Part shown: positions 18,667-29,183 of the stretch, one piece after another
Layout of the letters: each line of letters starts with the position of its first letter
Numbering within the stretch: the first letter of the stretch is position 1
Origin: Streptomyces sp. MA5143a
GTDB lineage: Bacteria; Actinomycetota; Actinomycetes; Streptomycetales; Streptomycetaceae
Assembly (NCBI RefSeq): GCF_900290235.1
Contig: NZ_OLMK01000015.1
Coordinates: 62,001 to 126,000 of the forward strand
Reading direction: 5' to 3'
DNA: 64,000 bases
Program-made: the position numbers and the translations under genes
Notes under the pieces: generated by a model
Databases searched by the model: none
The model's input: the letters and a program-made list of their open reading frames with translations, nothing else
What the model was told of the DNA's origin: nothing

Positions 18667-19853
18667 TTGAGGAAGTCCGGTACGTCCAGCTCCTCCGCCG
18701 CGCTGTCCGTGTAGGAGCGGGACGGCGGGACCGGCGGGGCGACGGGCACCTCGCTCACCGGCTCCGGTGCGGGCGCCGGCTCCTCCTTCGGCTTGACGCT
18801 GCCGAGCGAGCCGAAGGACGGCCGGGCCTCGGCGGCCCGCACCGGGGCGGGCTCGTCACGCTTGGCCGCGGCCGAGCCGAGGATGTTGTCCCGCTTGGCC
18901 GGGGGCTGCCCGCCGTCGAAGCCGGCCGCGATGACCGTGACCCGGACCTCGTCGCCGAGGGCGTCGTCGATGACCGCGCCGAAGATGATGTTGGCCTCGG
19001 GGTGGGCGGCCTCGCTGACCAGCTGGGCGGCCTCGTTGATCTCGAAGAGACCGAGGTCGGACCCGCCGGAGATGGAGAGCAGCACCCCGCGGGCGCCGTC
19101 GATGGAGGCCTCCAGCAGCGGCGAGGAGATCGCCATCTCGGCGGCGGCCACCGCGCGGTCGTCGCCGCGGGCCGAGCCGATGCCCATGAGGGCGGAGCCG
19201 GCCTCGGACATGACGGACTTGACGTCGGCGAAGTCGAGGTTGATCAGGCCCGGCGTGGTGATGAGGTCGGTGATGCCCTGGACACCGGAGAGCAGGACCT
19301 GGTCGGCCGACTTGAACGCGTCGAGCACCGAGACCTGGCGGTCCGAGATGGACAGCAGCCGGTCGTTCGGGATGACGATGAGGGTGTCGACCTCTTCACG
19401 GAGCTCGGCGATGCCGTCCTCGGCCTGGTTGGCGCGGCGGCGGCCCTCGAAGGTGAAGGGGCGGGTGACCACGCCGATGGTGAGGGCACCCAGCGAGCGG
19501 GCGATGTTGGCCACGACGGGCGCGCCGCCGGTGCCGGTGCCGCCGCCCTCGCCGGCGGTCACGAAGACCATGTCGGCCCCCTTGAGGACCTCCTCGATCT
19601 CCTCGCGGTGGTCCTCGGCGGCCTTGCGGCCGACCGCCGGGTTGGCGCCGGCGCCGAGTCCGCGGGTGAGTTCACGGCCGACGTCGAGCTTGACGTCGGC
19701 GTCGCTCATCAACAGAGCTTGCGCGTCGGTGTTGATGGCGATGAACTCGACGCCCTTGAGACCGACCTCGATCATCCGGTTGATGGCATTGACACCACCG
19801 CCGCCGACACCGATGACTTTGATGACTGCGAGGTAGTTCTGCGGTGCTGCCAC
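18663..19853 (-). CDS. ftsZ: Cell division GTPase FtsZ
   Basis: 396 aa. The tubulin signature GGGTGTG is at residues 103-109, and the T7 region [11 protein letters not shown] follows. The C-terminal linker (about 320-380) is Pro/Glu/Ala-rich and ends in the partner-binding peptide [14 protein letters not shown]. It polymerises into Z-rings and, in aerial hyphae, into ladders that place sporulation septa. GTG start. A 279-bp gap upstream separates it from ftsQ and should carry its own promoters, as known in S. coelicolor. Confidence 0.98.
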   Translation of the reverse strand: MAAPQNYLAVIKVIGVGGGGVNAINRMIEVGLKGVEFIAINTDAQALLMSDADVKLDVGRELTRGLGAGANPAVGRKAAEDHREEIEEVLKGADMVFVTAGEGGGTGTGGAPVVANIARSLGALTIGVVTRPFTFEGRRRANQAEDGIAELREEVDTLIVIPNDRLLSISDRQVSVLDAFKSADQVLLSGVQGITDLITTPGLINLDFADVKSVMSEAGSALMGIGSARGDDRAVAAAEMAISSPLLEASIDGARGVLLSISGGSDLGLFEINEAAQLVSEAAHPEANIIFGAVIDDALGDEVRVTVIAAGFDGGQPPAKRDNILGSAAAKRDEPAPVRAAEARPSFGSLGSVKPKEEPAPAPEPVSEVPVAPPVPPSRSYTDSAAEELDVPDFLK

Positions 19854-19951
19854 GTCGAAGGCCTCTCGCCTCGAGTTACGTGTCGCCGCCTCACGGGGTA
19901 CCCGCGATCCGACGACTGATGCCGAAGTGGGACGGTCCGAACGCCGACCCG

Positions 19952-19976
19952 AACCCTAACGCTGAAGTTTAGGGTT
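19952..19976 (-). promoter_or_regulatory. Inverted repeat in the ftsZ upstream region
   Basis: AACCCTAA (19952-19959) and TTAGGGTT (19969-19976) form a perfect 8-bp inverted repeat with a 9-nt spacer, AT-rich against its surroundings, about 100 bp above the ftsZ start. A GACAC pentamer, the core of WhiA sites, lies at 20012-20016. Developmental control of ftsZ is established in Streptomyces; which factor would read this repeat is unknown. Confidence 0.4.
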
Positions 19977-20132
19977 ACCAGTGTGTCTGTTCCTTGGACT
20001 CTTCCGAACAGGACACTAAGTCGACAAGTGGCGCCCGTTCAACGAACACGCCGAACCTCCCGTTTTTCTTTTCACCCTATGTGATCAGCCGTAGCGGTGC
20101 CCAACCAGGGTGCTGGCCTGCACGGATATGCG

Positions 20133-20936
20133 TCAACTTCCGGATGACGCAGGCGCGGTGGGGACACTCACGTCGAAGTGCCCGGCGTCGGGGGCGGCTT
20201 TCATCAGCGCGCTGAGTGCACGGGCCTTCGCACGCCCCTTCTCCGCGCTCCCCCAGGCGACGGTGCGGTCCCCGCTCAACTCCAGGGCGATGGAGTCGTA
20301 GGACCGGACCTTGACGACCAGGGTGTCCGGCGCGACCGCGGCCGGAATGTCGCCCGCGACCCGTACCGCCTCCCGCACGAGCCGGTCCTCGCCGAATCGC
20401 CGCAGACTGGCGGCGGAGGATCCCGGACGGGACAGCGCCAATTCCAGGACGGGAACGCCCTTCGGAGCACGCGAAACCGTGGCGAAACGAACACCCTTCG
20501 CGTCGACTTCGACGTACTTGCCCGAATTTCCGGCGGCTCCGACAATCAGGACCGGAGTGCGTTCGGTGACTTTCAGCCCGATTCCATGAGGCCAGGAACG
20601 AATGACCTCAACCGCGTCGATTCGGGGCAATTTCTCCAGCAATCGCGACTCGATCGCGTCGGTGTCCACGGAAATCAGCGGCTCCCCGAGGGGCACCTGG
20701 GCCGCCTCGCGCACCTGGGCCTCGGTGAGCACCCGGGTGCCCGACACGGAGACCCGCTCGGCCCGCAGCCACGACGAGCCGTACAGGGCCCAGCCCGCGA
20801 TCCCGCCGAGCAGCACCAGGGCGGCCGCGGCGGCGATCAGGGCCCGCGGGCCGGGCAGCCGCCGGCGGCGTCGTGGAAGCGGGCCGGAGTCCAGATCGTC
20901 GTCCGCGCCGCGTTCGGCGGTGGTCGGTCCGGCCAC
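20133..20936 (-). CDS. ftsQ: Cell division protein FtsQ
   Basis: 267 aa, GTG start. A basic cytoplasmic N-terminus (PRRRRRLPGPR), one transmembrane helix (about residues 33-52), a POTRA domain (VSVSGTRVLTEAQVREAAQVPLGEPLISVD) and the FtsQ beta domain follow. As the divisome link between early and late proteins it binds FtsL and FtsB outside the membrane. It follows murG by 24 bp and is the last gene before the ftsZ promoter region. Confidence 0.95.
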   Translation of the reverse strand: MAGPTTAERGADDDLDSGPLPRRRRRLPGPRALIAAAAALVLLGGIAGWALYGSSWLRAERVSVSGTRVLTEAQVREAAQVPLGEPLISVDTDAIESRLLEKLPRIDAVEVIRSWPHGIGLKVTERTPVLIVGAAGNSGKYVEVDAKGVRFATVSRAPKGVPVLELALSRPGSSAASLRRFGEDRLVREAVRVAGDIPAAVAPDTLVVKVRSYDSIALELSGDRTVAWGSAEKGRAKARALSALMKAAPDAGHFDVSVPTAPASSGS

Positions 20937-20960
20937 GCTCCCCTGCCTTCTGCCGCGCCC

Positions 20961-22049
20961 CTAGCGGCGCGACGCGATCGCCTCGTACACCATCCCGACG
21001 AGCAGGTCGTCGGCGTCCCGGCGGCCGAACTCGCTGGCGGCGCGGGACATCTCGTACAGCCGGTGCGGGTCGGCGAGCACGGGCAGGACGTTCTGCTGGA
21101 CCCACTGGGGGGTCAGTTCCGCGTCGTCGACCAGCAGTCCGCCGCCGGCCTTGACCACCGGCTGGGCGTTCAGCCGCTGTTCGCCGTTGCCGATGGGCAG
21201 CGGGACGTAGGCGGCGGGGAGCCCGACGGCGGAGAGCTCGGCGACGGTCATCGCGCCCGCGCGGCAGAGCATCATGTCGGCCGCGGCGTACGCGAGGTCC
21301 ATCCGGTCCACGTACGGTACCGGGATGTACGGGGGCATCCCCGGCATCTGGTGCACCTGCGGCAGTTCGTTCTTCGGGCCGACCGCGTGCAGGATCTGGA
21401 TCCCCGCCTGCTGGAGGTAGGGCGCGACCTGCTGGACCACCTCGTTGAGGCGGCGGGCGCCCTGCGAGCCGCCGGAGACCAGCAGCGTCGGCAGGTTCGG
21501 GTCGAGGCCGAACAGGGCGCGGGCCTCGGGGCGCGCCGCGGCGCGGTCGAGGGTGGCGATGGAGCGGCGCAGCGGGATGCCGATGTAGCGGGAGTCGCGC
21601 AGCTTGCTGTCCGGGGTGGAGACGGCGACCTGGGCCGCGTACCGGGAGCCGATCTTGTTGGCGAGGCCGGGGCGGGCGTTGGCCTCGTGGACGACGATCG
21701 GCACCCCGAGGCGCTTGGCGGCGAGGTAGCCGGGCAGGGCGACGTACCCGCCGAAGCCGACGACGCAGTCCGCCTTGGTGCGCTCCAGGATCTGCTCGGT
21801 CGCCTTGATCGTGCCGCGCAGCCGGCCGGGCACCGTGATCAGCTCGGGCGTGGGCTTGCGTGGCAGGGGTACGGCGGGGATCAGCGCGAGTTCGTAGCCG
21901 CGCTCGGGGACGAGGCGTGTCTCGAGGCCGCGCTCCGTGCCCAGGGCCGTGATGCCCACGGTCGGGTCCTGCCTGCGCAGGGCGTCCGCGAGGGCGAGCG
22001 CGGGCTCGATGTGACCGGCGGTTCCGCCACCGGCGAGGACGACATGCAC
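20961..22049 (-). CDS. murG: UDP-GlcNAc:lipid I N-acetylglucosaminyltransferase
   Basis: 362 aa of the GT28 family. It has the N-terminal GGGTAGHIEPALALA loop and the donor-site motif SGGSQGARRLNEVV, then MMLCRAGAMTVAELSAVGLPAAYVPLP. It transfers GlcNAc from UDP-GlcNAc to lipid I, making lipid II on the inner membrane face. It sits between ftsW and ftsQ; no murC follows it, unlike in E. coli or Mycobacterium. Confidence 0.97.
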   Translation of the reverse strand: MHVVLAGGGTAGHIEPALALADALRRQDPTVGITALGTERGLETRLVPERGYELALIPAVPLPRKPTPELITVPGRLRGTIKATEQILERTKADCVVGFGGYVALPGYLAAKRLGVPIVVHEANARPGLANKIGSRYAAQVAVSTPDSKLRDSRYIGIPLRRSIATLDRAAARPEARALFGLDPNLPTLLVSGGSQGARRLNEVVQQVAPYLQQAGIQILHAVGPKNELPQVHQMPGMPPYIPVPYVDRMDLAYAAADMMLCRAGAMTVAELSAVGLPAAYVPLPIGNGEQRLNAQPVVKAGGGLLVDDAELTPQWVQQNVLPVLADPHRLYEMSRAASEFGRRDADDLLVGMVYEAIASRR

Positions 22050-22082
22050 CGAAATTCACCGCTCTCCGGACGAACGCGCCGT

Positions 22083-23408
22083 TCAGGCACGCCGTCGCAT
22101 CGTGTTCCATCTCCCGGGCCGCCCCGAAGGGCCGCCGCCCCGCTTTCTACCAAAGCGAGGTTGCCGCATCGCAAGCGCCGCCCGCGCAGCGGGCTCGTCG
22201 CGTGCGAAGGCGATCATCAGCCCGATGGCGAACATGGTCGGCAGCAGGGCGGAACCCCCGTAGGAGAACAGCGGGAGCGGGACTCCGGCGATCGGCAGCA
22301 GACCGAGCACCGCACCGATGTTGATCACCGCCTGAGCGGTGATCCAGGTGGTCACGCCTCCCGCGGCATACCTGACGAAGGGGTCCTCCGTGCGTCCGGC
22401 CACGCGGATACCCGCATAGCCTAGAGCCGCGAACAGGGCGAGCACCGACAGCGTCCCCGCGAGGCCCAGTTCCTCACCGGTGACGGCGAAGATGAAGTCG
22501 GTGTGCGCTTCCGGGAGTTGGCCCCATTTTTCCACACTGGCGCCGAGCCCCGAGCCGAAGATTCCGCCCGAGGCGAGGGCGTAGATGCCGTGCACGGCCT
22601 GCCAGCAGGTGTCCCCCTTCCCCGGTTCCGTGGCACCGATGCACGCGAGCCGGGCCATACGGTTCTCACTGGTCCTGATCAGGACGAAGCCAATCAGTCC
22701 GGCGACGGACAGCACACCCACGAACAGCCTGGTCGGCGCGCCCGCCAGCCACAGCAGGCCGAACAGGATGGCCGTCAGGATGATCGCCGTACCCATGTCG
22801 CCGCCGAGCATGATCAGCCCGAGGAGCATGAACGCCACCGGCACCAGCGGCACCAGCATGTGCTTCCACTGGGTCAGCAGCCGCCTGTCCTCCTTGCGGG
22901 CGAGCAGATCGGCCCCCCACAGCACCAGCGCCAGCTTGCCGAACTCGCTGGGCTGGATCTGGAACGAGCCGCCGACGGCGATCCAGTTCTGGTTGCCGTT
23001 GATCGACTGCCCTATCCCCGGGACCTGCACCAGGGCCATCAGGAAGACACAGCCGGCCAGGATCGGGTACGCCAGCGCCCGGTGCAGCTTCACCGGCATG
23101 CGCGAGGCCACGAGCAGCAGCAGGGCGCCGATCGAGGCCGCGAGGAACTGCTTGCGGAAGAAGAAGGTCCCCGGCAGCGACTTCTGCAACGCCGTGATCT
23201 GCGAGGCCGAGTAGACCATCACCAGGCCGAGCACGGTGATCAGCAGACTGCCGCCGAGGATCAGGTAGTACGCGGTGAGCGGACGGTCCCAGGCCCGCCG
23301 CGCCCGCGTGTGGAGCCGGCGTACGGGGTTCTCGCGGGACGGGCGGGGGACGGGCGGCCTGCGGGTGAGGCGCTGGACGGGAGGGCGGCCGGTACGGCTA
23401 CTGGGCAT
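22083..23408 (-). CDS. ftsW: FtsW, SEDS-family peptidoglycan glycosyltransferase
   Basis: 441 aa with about ten transmembrane helices after a 45-residue basic, Pro/Arg-rich cytoplasmic N-terminus. Conserved SEDS segments are visible: NGNQNWIAVGGSFQIQPSEFGKLALVLW, GEELGLAGTL and LPLFSYGGSALLPTM. FtsW polymerises lipid II at the septum together with FtsI, present in the same operon. In Streptomyces FtsW is needed for sporulation septation rather than growth. The C-terminal tail is basic. Confidence 0.96.
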   Translation of the reverse strand: MPSSRTGRPPVQRLTRRPPVPRPSRENPVRRLHTRARRAWDRPLTAYYLILGGSLLITVLGLVMVYSASQITALQKSLPGTFFFRKQFLAASIGALLLLVASRMPVKLHRALAYPILAGCVFLMALVQVPGIGQSINGNQNWIAVGGSFQIQPSEFGKLALVLWGADLLARKEDRRLLTQWKHMLVPLVPVAFMLLGLIMLGGDMGTAIILTAILFGLLWLAGAPTRLFVGVLSVAGLIGFVLIRTSENRMARLACIGATEPGKGDTCWQAVHGIYALASGGIFGSGLGASVEKWGQLPEAHTDFIFAVTGEELGLAGTLSVLALFAALGYAGIRVAGRTEDPFVRYAAGGVTTWITAQAVINIGAVLGLLPIAGVPLPLFSYGGSALLPTMFAIGLMIAFARDEPAARAALAMRQPRFGRKRGGGPSGRPGRWNTMRRRA

Positions 23409-23502
23409 CGGGGGCGCCCTTCCGGCGGCGCACCGACGACATCCGTGTCACGCGTTCCCTCCCAGGTTCGCCCAGCTCCGCCGCCAGGCACGGGCGGGCC
23501 GG

Positions 23503-24939
23503 TCAGCCGTCCGCGGGGGCGAGTTCGCGCACTGCCTCCGCGAACGCGTCCCCGCGCCTGTTGTAGTTGACGAACATGTCCATCGACGCGCAGGCCGGTG
23601 CCAGCAGCACCGTGTCGCCCGCCTGTGCGAGCGCCCGTGCCTCGCGGACCGCCGCGAGCATCGCCCCAGTGTCTGTCCGGTCGAGGTCCACGACCGGCAC
23701 TTCGGGGGCGTGTCGCGCGAGCGCTTCGCGGATCAGCGCGCGGTCCGCGCCGATCAGCACGACACCCTTCAGCCGCTTCGCCGCGCCGGCGACGAGCTCG
23801 TCGAAGGTGGCGCCCTTGGCGAGTCCGCCCGCGATCCACACGATCGACTCGTAGGCCGCCAACGAGGCCTGCGCGGCGTGCGTGTTGGTGGCCTTGGAGT
23901 CGTCGATGTACGTGACGCCGTCCACGTCGGCCACGTGCGCGATGCGGTGCGCGTCCGGGGTGAAGGCCCGCAGGCCGTCCCGTACGGCCTTGGCGGGCAC
24001 GCCGAAGGCGCGGGCCAGGGCGGCCGCGGCGAGGGCGTTGGCGATGTTGTGCGGGGCCGGCGGGTCGATGTCGGAGACCTCGGCGAGTTCCTGGGCGTTC
24101 TTCTGCCGGTTCTCGACGAAGGCCCGGTCGACCAGGATGCCGTCGACGACGCCGAGTTGCGACGGGCCCGGGGTGCCGAGCGTGAACCCGATGGCCCGGC
24201 AGCCCTCCTCCACGTCCGCCTCGCGCACCAGGTCCTCGGTCGCCTTGTCGGCCACGTTGTAGACGCAGGCGATCCGATTGCCCTCGTAGACGCGGCCCTT
24301 GTCCTTGGCGTACGCCTCCATGGAGCCGTGCCAGTCGAGGTGGTCGGGGGCGAGGTTCAGGACGGCGGCGGAGTGGGCGCGCAGGGAGGGCGCCCAGTGG
24401 AGCTGGTAGCTGGACAACTCCACGGCCAGGACGTCGTACTGCTCCTCGCCGAGGACGACGTCCAGGAGCGAGACCCCGATGTTGCCGACGGCGGCCGTGC
24501 GCAGCCCCGCCGCCTTCAGGATCGAGGCGAGCATCTGGACGGTCGTGGTCTTGCCGTTGGTGCCCGTGACGGCCAGCCAGGGCGCCGCGTCGGGACCGCG
24601 CAGGCGCCAGGCCAGCTCGACGTCGCCCCAGATCTCCAGGCCCGCCTCGCGGGCGGCGGTGAACAGCGGCTTGTCGGGCTTCCAGCCGGGCGCGGTGACG
24701 ACGAGGTCGGTGCCCTCGGGCAGGGTGGCGCCCGCGGCGGAGCCGCTGGTGGATGCAGTACCGAGGCGCACGGTGATGCCGAGCGCCTCCAGCTCGGCGG
24801 CCTGGGCCCGGGCGCGTTCGTCGTCGCCGTCGTTGACGACCGTGACGGCGGCGCCGAGGCCGTGCAGGACCTTGGCCGCGGGGATGCCGGAGACGCCGAG
24901 CCCGGCGACGGTGACGTGCTTGCCCTGCCAGTCGGTCAC
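23503..24939 (-). CDS. murD: UDP-MurNAc-L-Ala:D-Glu ligase
   Basis: 478 aa. The N-terminal domain ([21 protein letters not shown]) binds the uridine substrate. The ATP loop is [15 protein letters not shown], and the C-terminal Mur ligase domain carries [17 protein letters not shown]. It adds D-Glu to UDP-MurNAc-L-Ala in the cytoplasm. GTG 24939 is preferred because it makes a GTGA overlap with the mraY stop, a pattern repeated in this cluster; ATG 24954 would add five residues. Confidence 0.95.
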   Translation of the reverse strand: MTDWQGKHVTVAGLGVSGIPAAKVLHGLGAAVTVVNDGDDERARAQAAELEALGITVRLGTASTSGSAAGATLPEGTDLVVTAPGWKPDKPLFTAAREAGLEIWGDVELAWRLRGPDAAPWLAVTGTNGKTTTVQMLASILKAAGLRTAAVGNIGVSLLDVVLGEEQYDVLAVELSSYQLHWAPSLRAHSAAVLNLAPDHLDWHGSMEAYAKDKGRVYEGNRIACVYNVADKATEDLVREADVEEGCRAIGFTLGTPGPSQLGVVDGILVDRAFVENRQKNAQELAEVSDIDPPAPHNIANALAAAALARAFGVPAKAVRDGLRAFTPDAHRIAHVADVDGVTYIDDSKATNTHAAQASLAAYESIVWIAGGLAKGATFDELVAGAAKRLKGVVLIGADRALIREALARHAPEVPVVDLDRTDTGAMLAAVREARALAQAGDTVLLAPACASMDMFVNYNRRGDAFAEAVRELAPADG

Positions 24940-26009
24940 TTGTCGGCCGCCCATCCCGCGTAGAAGAGGCCCAGTCCGACGATCACACAGATGCCCTGGA
25001 TGATCCAGAAGCGGACCACGACGAGGACCTCGGACCAGCCCTTGAGTTCGAAGTGGTGCTGGAGCGGTGCCATGCGGAAGACGCGCTTGCCGGTCAGCTT
25101 GAACGAGCCGACCTGGATGACGACCGACATGGTGATGAGGACGAACAGGCCGCCGAGGAGCGCGAGGAGCAGCTCGGTGCGGGAGCAGATCGCGAGACCG
25201 GCGAGCGCGCCGCCGAGGGCCAGTGAACCGGTGTCACCCATGAAGATCTTCGCGGGCGAGGTGTTCCACCACAGGAAGCCGAGGCAGGCGCCCATCAGGG
25301 CGGAGGCGACGATCGCGAGGTCGAGGGGGTCGCGTACCTCGTAGCAGGCTTCCGGGTTGGTCAGGGTCTGCGTGTTGGCGCAGGACTCCTGGAACTGCCA
25401 GACGCCGATGAACGTGTACGCGCCGAAGACGAGCACGGAGGCGCCGGTGGCGAGGCCGTCGAGGCCGTCGGTCAGGTTCACGCCGTTCGACATCGCGAGG
25501 ATCATGAACAGCGCCCAGATCACGAACAGCACCGGGCCGATGGACCAGCCGAAGTCCTGCACGAAGGAGAGCTTGGTGGAGGCCGGCGTCTGGTCGCGGG
25601 CGTCCGGGAACTGCAGCGCGAGGACCGCGAAGCCGATACCGACGATCAGCTGGCCGGCCATCTTCGCCTTGGCGCGCAGACCGAGCGAACGGCGCTTGAC
25701 GATCTTGATGTAGTCGTCGAGGAAGCCGACCAGGCCCATGCCGCCCATCAGGCCGAGCACCAGCAGACCGGAGAAGGTCGGTGGCTGGCCCGAGATCACC
25801 TTGGCCAGGAAGTACGCGACGATGGTCGCCAGGATGAAGGCGATACCACCCATGGTCGGCGTACCGCGCTTGCTGGCGTGCTCGCGCGGGCCGTCGTCAC
25901 GGATGTACTGGCCGTAGCCCTTGCGGGCCAGCAGTTTGATCAGCAGCGGGGTGCCGACCAGCGTCAGGAAGAGACCGATGACTCCTGCGAACAGGATCTG
26001 ATTCATCAT
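24936..26009 (-). CDS. mraY: Phospho-MurNAc-pentapeptide translocase
   Basis: 357 aa, about ten transmembrane helices. It has the polyprenyl-phosphate transferase signatures: [36 protein letters not shown] with the catalytic aspartates, and [15 protein letters not shown]. It moves phospho-MurNAc-pentapeptide from UDP onto undecaprenyl phosphate to make lipid I. The start overlaps the murF stop (ATGA); a second ATG three bases on is equally possible. Confidence 0.97.
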   Translation of the reverse strand: MMNQILFAGVIGLFLTLVGTPLLIKLLARKGYGQYIRDDGPREHASKRGTPTMGGIAFILATIVAYFLAKVISGQPPTFSGLLVLGLMGGMGLVGFLDDYIKIVKRRSLGLRAKAKMAGQLIVGIGFAVLALQFPDARDQTPASTKLSFVQDFGWSIGPVLFVIWALFMILAMSNGVNLTDGLDGLATGASVLVFGAYTFIGVWQFQESCANTQTLTNPEACYEVRDPLDLAIVASALMGACLGFLWWNTSPAKIFMGDTGSLALGGALAGLAICSRTELLLALLGGLFVLITMSVVIQVGSFKLTGKRVFRMAPLQHHFELKGWSEVLVVVRFWIIQGICVIVGLGLFYAGWAADK

Positions 26010-27421
26010 CGCGCGGCAACCTCACCCTCGTTGCCGCCGTCGAGCAGCGCCTGCGCCACACTCTCGAGCCCGACCGACCGGGACGCCTTCACGAGCACGA
26101 CGTCCCCCGGGCGCAACTGACTGCGCAACAGGTCGATCGCCGCCTGTGCGTCGGACACGTGCACCGACTCCTCACCCCACGAACCCTCGTTGTATGCGCC
26201 CAGTTGCAGCCAGGAGGCCTCCCTGCCCCCGACCGCGACGAGCTTGCCGACATTGAGCCGGACGGCGAGCCGTCCGACCGCGTCGTGCTCGGCGAGCGAT
26301 TCGTCCCCGAGCTCGGCCATCTTGCCGAGCACCGCCCAGGTCCGCCGCCCCTTGCCCATGGCCGCGAGCGCGCGCAGAGCGGCCCGCATGGACTCGGGGT
26401 TCGCGTTGTAGGCGTCGTTGACGACCGTCACGCCGTCCGGGCGCTCGGTGACCTCCATCCGCCAACGGGAGAGGGAGCCCGCCTCGGAGAGCGCGGTGGC
26501 GATCTCTTCCGCGGACATGCCCAGCTCATGGGCGACGGCGGCCGCGGCGAGCGCGTTCGACACGTGGTGCTCACCGTACAGGCGCATGGTCACATCACTT
26601 GCACCGGAGGGTGTGTGAAGGCGGAACGCGGGCTGTCCCGCGTCCGTGAGCCGTACGTTCTCTGCGCGTACGTCCGCTTCGCCGGACTCTCCGAAGAGGA
26701 CCACCTTGGCCTTCGTGCGGGAGGCCATCGCGCGGACGAGGGGGTCGTCGGCGTTGAGGATCGCGGCGCCGCCCTCGCTCGCCGGCGGCAGGGCCTCGAC
26801 CAGTTCGCCCTTGGCCTGCGCGATCTGCTCCCGGCCGCCGAACTCGCCGATGTGGGCGGTGCCGACGTTGAGCACGAGGCCCACCTTGGGCGGGGTCAGG
26901 CCGGTGAGGTAGCGGATGTGGCCGATGCCGCGGGCGCCCATCTCCAGGACGAGGAAGCGGGTCTCCTCGGTGGCGCTGAGCGCGGTGAGGGGCAGCCCGA
27001 TCTCGTTGTTGAGGGAGCCGGGCGTGAACACCGTCGGCGCCTTGCGCCGGAGCACCTGGGCGATCAGGTCCTTGGTGCTGGTCTTGCCCGCGGAGCCGGT
27101 CAGGGCGACGAGGGTGGTGCCGAGTTCGCGCACCACGTGGCGGGCGAGGGCGCCGAGGGCCGCCTGGACGTCGTCCACGACGATCGCGGGCACGCCGACG
27201 GGGCGGGACGCCAGCACCGCTGCCGCGCCCGCCTCGACGACCGCGGCCGCGTAGTCGTGGCCGTCCACACGCTCGCCGACGAAGGCGACGAAGAGGCTGC
27301 CGGGCTCCACCTCACGGGAGTCCCGGACGACGGGTCCGGTGACGAGCGCCGACGGATCCGGTATGTCGTGCGTCTGCCCGCCGACGACTTCTGCGATCTC
27401 GGCGAGAGAGAGGGCGATCAC
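26006..27421 (-). CDS. murF: UDP-MurNAc-tripeptide:D-Ala-D-Ala ligase
   Basis: 471 aa, GTG start four bases after the murE stop. The three Mur ligase domains are clear: an N-terminal substrate domain, the ATP loop [14 protein letters not shown] with a conserved [10 protein letters not shown] box, and the C-terminal domain with [17 protein letters not shown]. It completes the cytoplasmic pentapeptide precursor that MraY then uses. Confidence 0.97.
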   Translation of the reverse strand: MIALSLAEIAEVVGGQTHDIPDPSALVTGPVVRDSREVEPGSLFVAFVGERVDGHDYAAAVVEAGAAAVLASRPVGVPAIVVDDVQAALGALARHVVRELGTTLVALTGSAGKTSTKDLIAQVLRRKAPTVFTPGSLNNEIGLPLTALSATEETRFLVLEMGARGIGHIRYLTGLTPPKVGLVLNVGTAHIGEFGGREQIAQAKGELVEALPPASEGGAAILNADDPLVRAMASRTKAKVVLFGESGEADVRAENVRLTDAGQPAFRLHTPSGASDVTMRLYGEHHVSNALAAAAVAHELGMSAEEIATALSEAGSLSRWRMEVTERPDGVTVVNDAYNANPESMRAALRALAAMGKGRRTWAVLGKMAELGDESLAEHDAVGRLAVRLNVGKLVAVGGREASWLQLGAYNEGSWGEESVHVSDAQAAIDLLRSQLRPGDVVLVKASRSVGLESVAQALLDGGNEGEVAAR

Positions 27422-27425
27422 AAGT

Positions 27426-29102
27426 TCATCCCTGGGTCTGCTGGATAGCTTCGCGGAGCACCTGGCGGTCGTCGAAGGGACGTACCACGCCGGCGATGTC
27501 CTGGCCCTGCTCGTGGCCCTTGCCCGCGACCAGCACGGTGTCGCCGGGTTCCGCGCGGGCCACGGCCGCGGCGATCGCGGCGGCCCGGTCCTCGAAGAGG
27601 AGGACCTCGCCGCGCTCGTGGGAGGGCACGGAGGCCGCGCCCTCGAGCATGGTGGCGAGGATCGCGAGGGGGTCCTCGGAGCGGGGGTTGTCGGAGGTCA
27701 GTACGGCGGTGTCGGCGAACCGGGCGATGGCGGCGCCCATCGGCGCGCGTTTGGTGCGGTCCCGGTCGCCGCCGCAGCCGAGCACCACGTGCAGCCTGCC
27801 CTCGGTGACCTTGCGCAGCGCCTTGAGGACCGACTCGACGGCGTCCGTCTTGTGGGCGTAGTCGACGACCGCGAGGTAGGGCTGCCCGGCGTCCACGCGC
27901 TCCAGGCGGCCCGGCACTCCCGGCACGGCGGCGACGCCGTCGGCGGCGGTCTGCGGGTCGATCCCGGCGACGGCCAGGGCGGCGATCGCGGCGAGGGTGT
28001 TGGCGACGTTGAACGGGCCCGGCAGCGGCGACCTCGCGGTGATCCGCTCGTCCTTCGGGCCGAGCACGGTGAACGTCGAGTCCATCGGGCCGACCTCGAC
28101 GTCCACGGCGCGCCAGTCGGCGTCGGGATGGCCCTCGGCGGAGAACGTGACGACCGGGACCGTGGCCTCCTTGGTGAGCCGGCGGCCGTACTCGTCGTCG
28201 ACGTTGACCACGCCGAGCCTGCTGCGCTCCGGGGTGAACAGCCCCGCCTTGGCCTGGAAGTAGTCCTCCATGTCGGAGTGGAACTCCATGTGCTCCGGGC
28301 TGAGGTTGTTGAACACCGCCACGTCGAAGACGCAGCCGTCGACCCGGCCGAGGACCAGGGCGTGGCTGGACACCTCCATGACGACCGCGTCCGCGCCGCG
28401 TTCGCGCATGACGGCGAAGAGGGCCTGGAGGTCGGTGGCCTCGGGGGTGGTGCGCTCGGACTTGACGCGCTCGTCGCCGATGCGCATCTCCACGGTGCCG
28501 ATGAGCCCGGTGGAGCGCACCGTCCTGAGACCGCCCTCGACGAGGTAGGCGGTGGTGGTCTTGCCGGAGGTGCCGGTGATGCCGATCTGGAGCAGGTCGC
28601 GGCCGGGCCGGCCGTAGATCGTGGCCGCCAGTTCTCCCATCCGTCCGCGCGGGTCGTCGACGACGAGGACCGGGAGCCCGGTGGCTGCGGCGCGCTCGGC
28701 CCCGGTCGGGTCGGTCAGGACGGCGACGGCGCCGAGGCCGGCCGCCTGGTTCACGAAGTCGGCGCCGTGCAGCCGGGCGCCCGGCAGGGCGGCGTACAGG
28801 TCGCCGGGGCGGACGGCGCGGGAGTCATGGGTGATGCCCGTGACCCCGGTGGCGGCCTCCCTGGTCTCCGGCTGTGCGGCACCCAGGTGTCCGGCGAGTT
28901 CCGCGAGGGGTGTGGCGGAGACCTGGGCCGGCCTGGGCGGTCCGGGATATGTCACGGAAACGCCCTTCTGGGTGGTTTGGGACTGATCAGCGTGTGGCAC
29001 GGCGGTGAGCGTACCGGGCGCACCCCCGCCGGAGCGAAGCGAGGGTTTGTGCGAGGGCGGTGGGGCGGCGTGGTTCCCGGGGTCGGGAGTGATCATGGTC
29101 AC
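27426..29102 (-). CDS. murE: UDP-MurNAc-L-Ala-D-Glu:diaminopimelate ligase
   Basis: 558 aa from GTG 29102. The Mur ligase domain order is intact, with GITGTSGKTTTAYLVEGGL as the ATP loop, THDSRAVRPGDLYAALPG near the N-terminus, and the DNPRSEDP motif that selects meso-type diaminopimelate; Streptomyces walls contain the LL form. The first 48 residues are low-complexity (Pro, Ser, Thr, His) and not part of the fold. A GTG before TYPGPPRPAQ, at 28958, gives a shorter protein of usual length and may be the true start. Confidence 0.92.
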   Translation of the reverse strand: MTMITPDPGNHAAPPPSHKPSLRSGGGAPGTLTAVPHADQSQTTQKGVSVTYPGPPRPAQVSATPLAELAGHLGAAQPETREAATGVTGITHDSRAVRPGDLYAALPGARLHGADFVNQAAGLGAVAVLTDPTGAERAAATGLPVLVVDDPRGRMGELAATIYGRPGRDLLQIGITGTSGKTTTAYLVEGGLRTVRSTGLIGTVEMRIGDERVKSERTTPEATDLQALFAVMRERGADAVVMEVSSHALVLGRVDGCVFDVAVFNNLSPEHMEFHSDMEDYFQAKAGLFTPERSRLGVVNVDDEYGRRLTKEATVPVVTFSAEGHPDADWRAVDVEVGPMDSTFTVLGPKDERITARSPLPGPFNVANTLAAIAALAVAGIDPQTAADGVAAVPGVPGRLERVDAGQPYLAVVDYAHKTDAVESVLKALRKVTEGRLHVVLGCGGDRDRTKRAPMGAAIARFADTAVLTSDNPRSEDPLAILATMLEGAASVPSHERGEVLLFEDRAAAIAAAVARAEPGDTVLVAGKGHEQGQDIAGVVRPFDDRQVLREAIQQTQG

Positions 29103-29183
29103 GAGTGCGTTCCTGGCTGGTTGCGCTGATCAGCGGGTGGATCAGGGAGGGTCAGGAGGGTCGGGGGTCGCCCGGGCGGCGGG

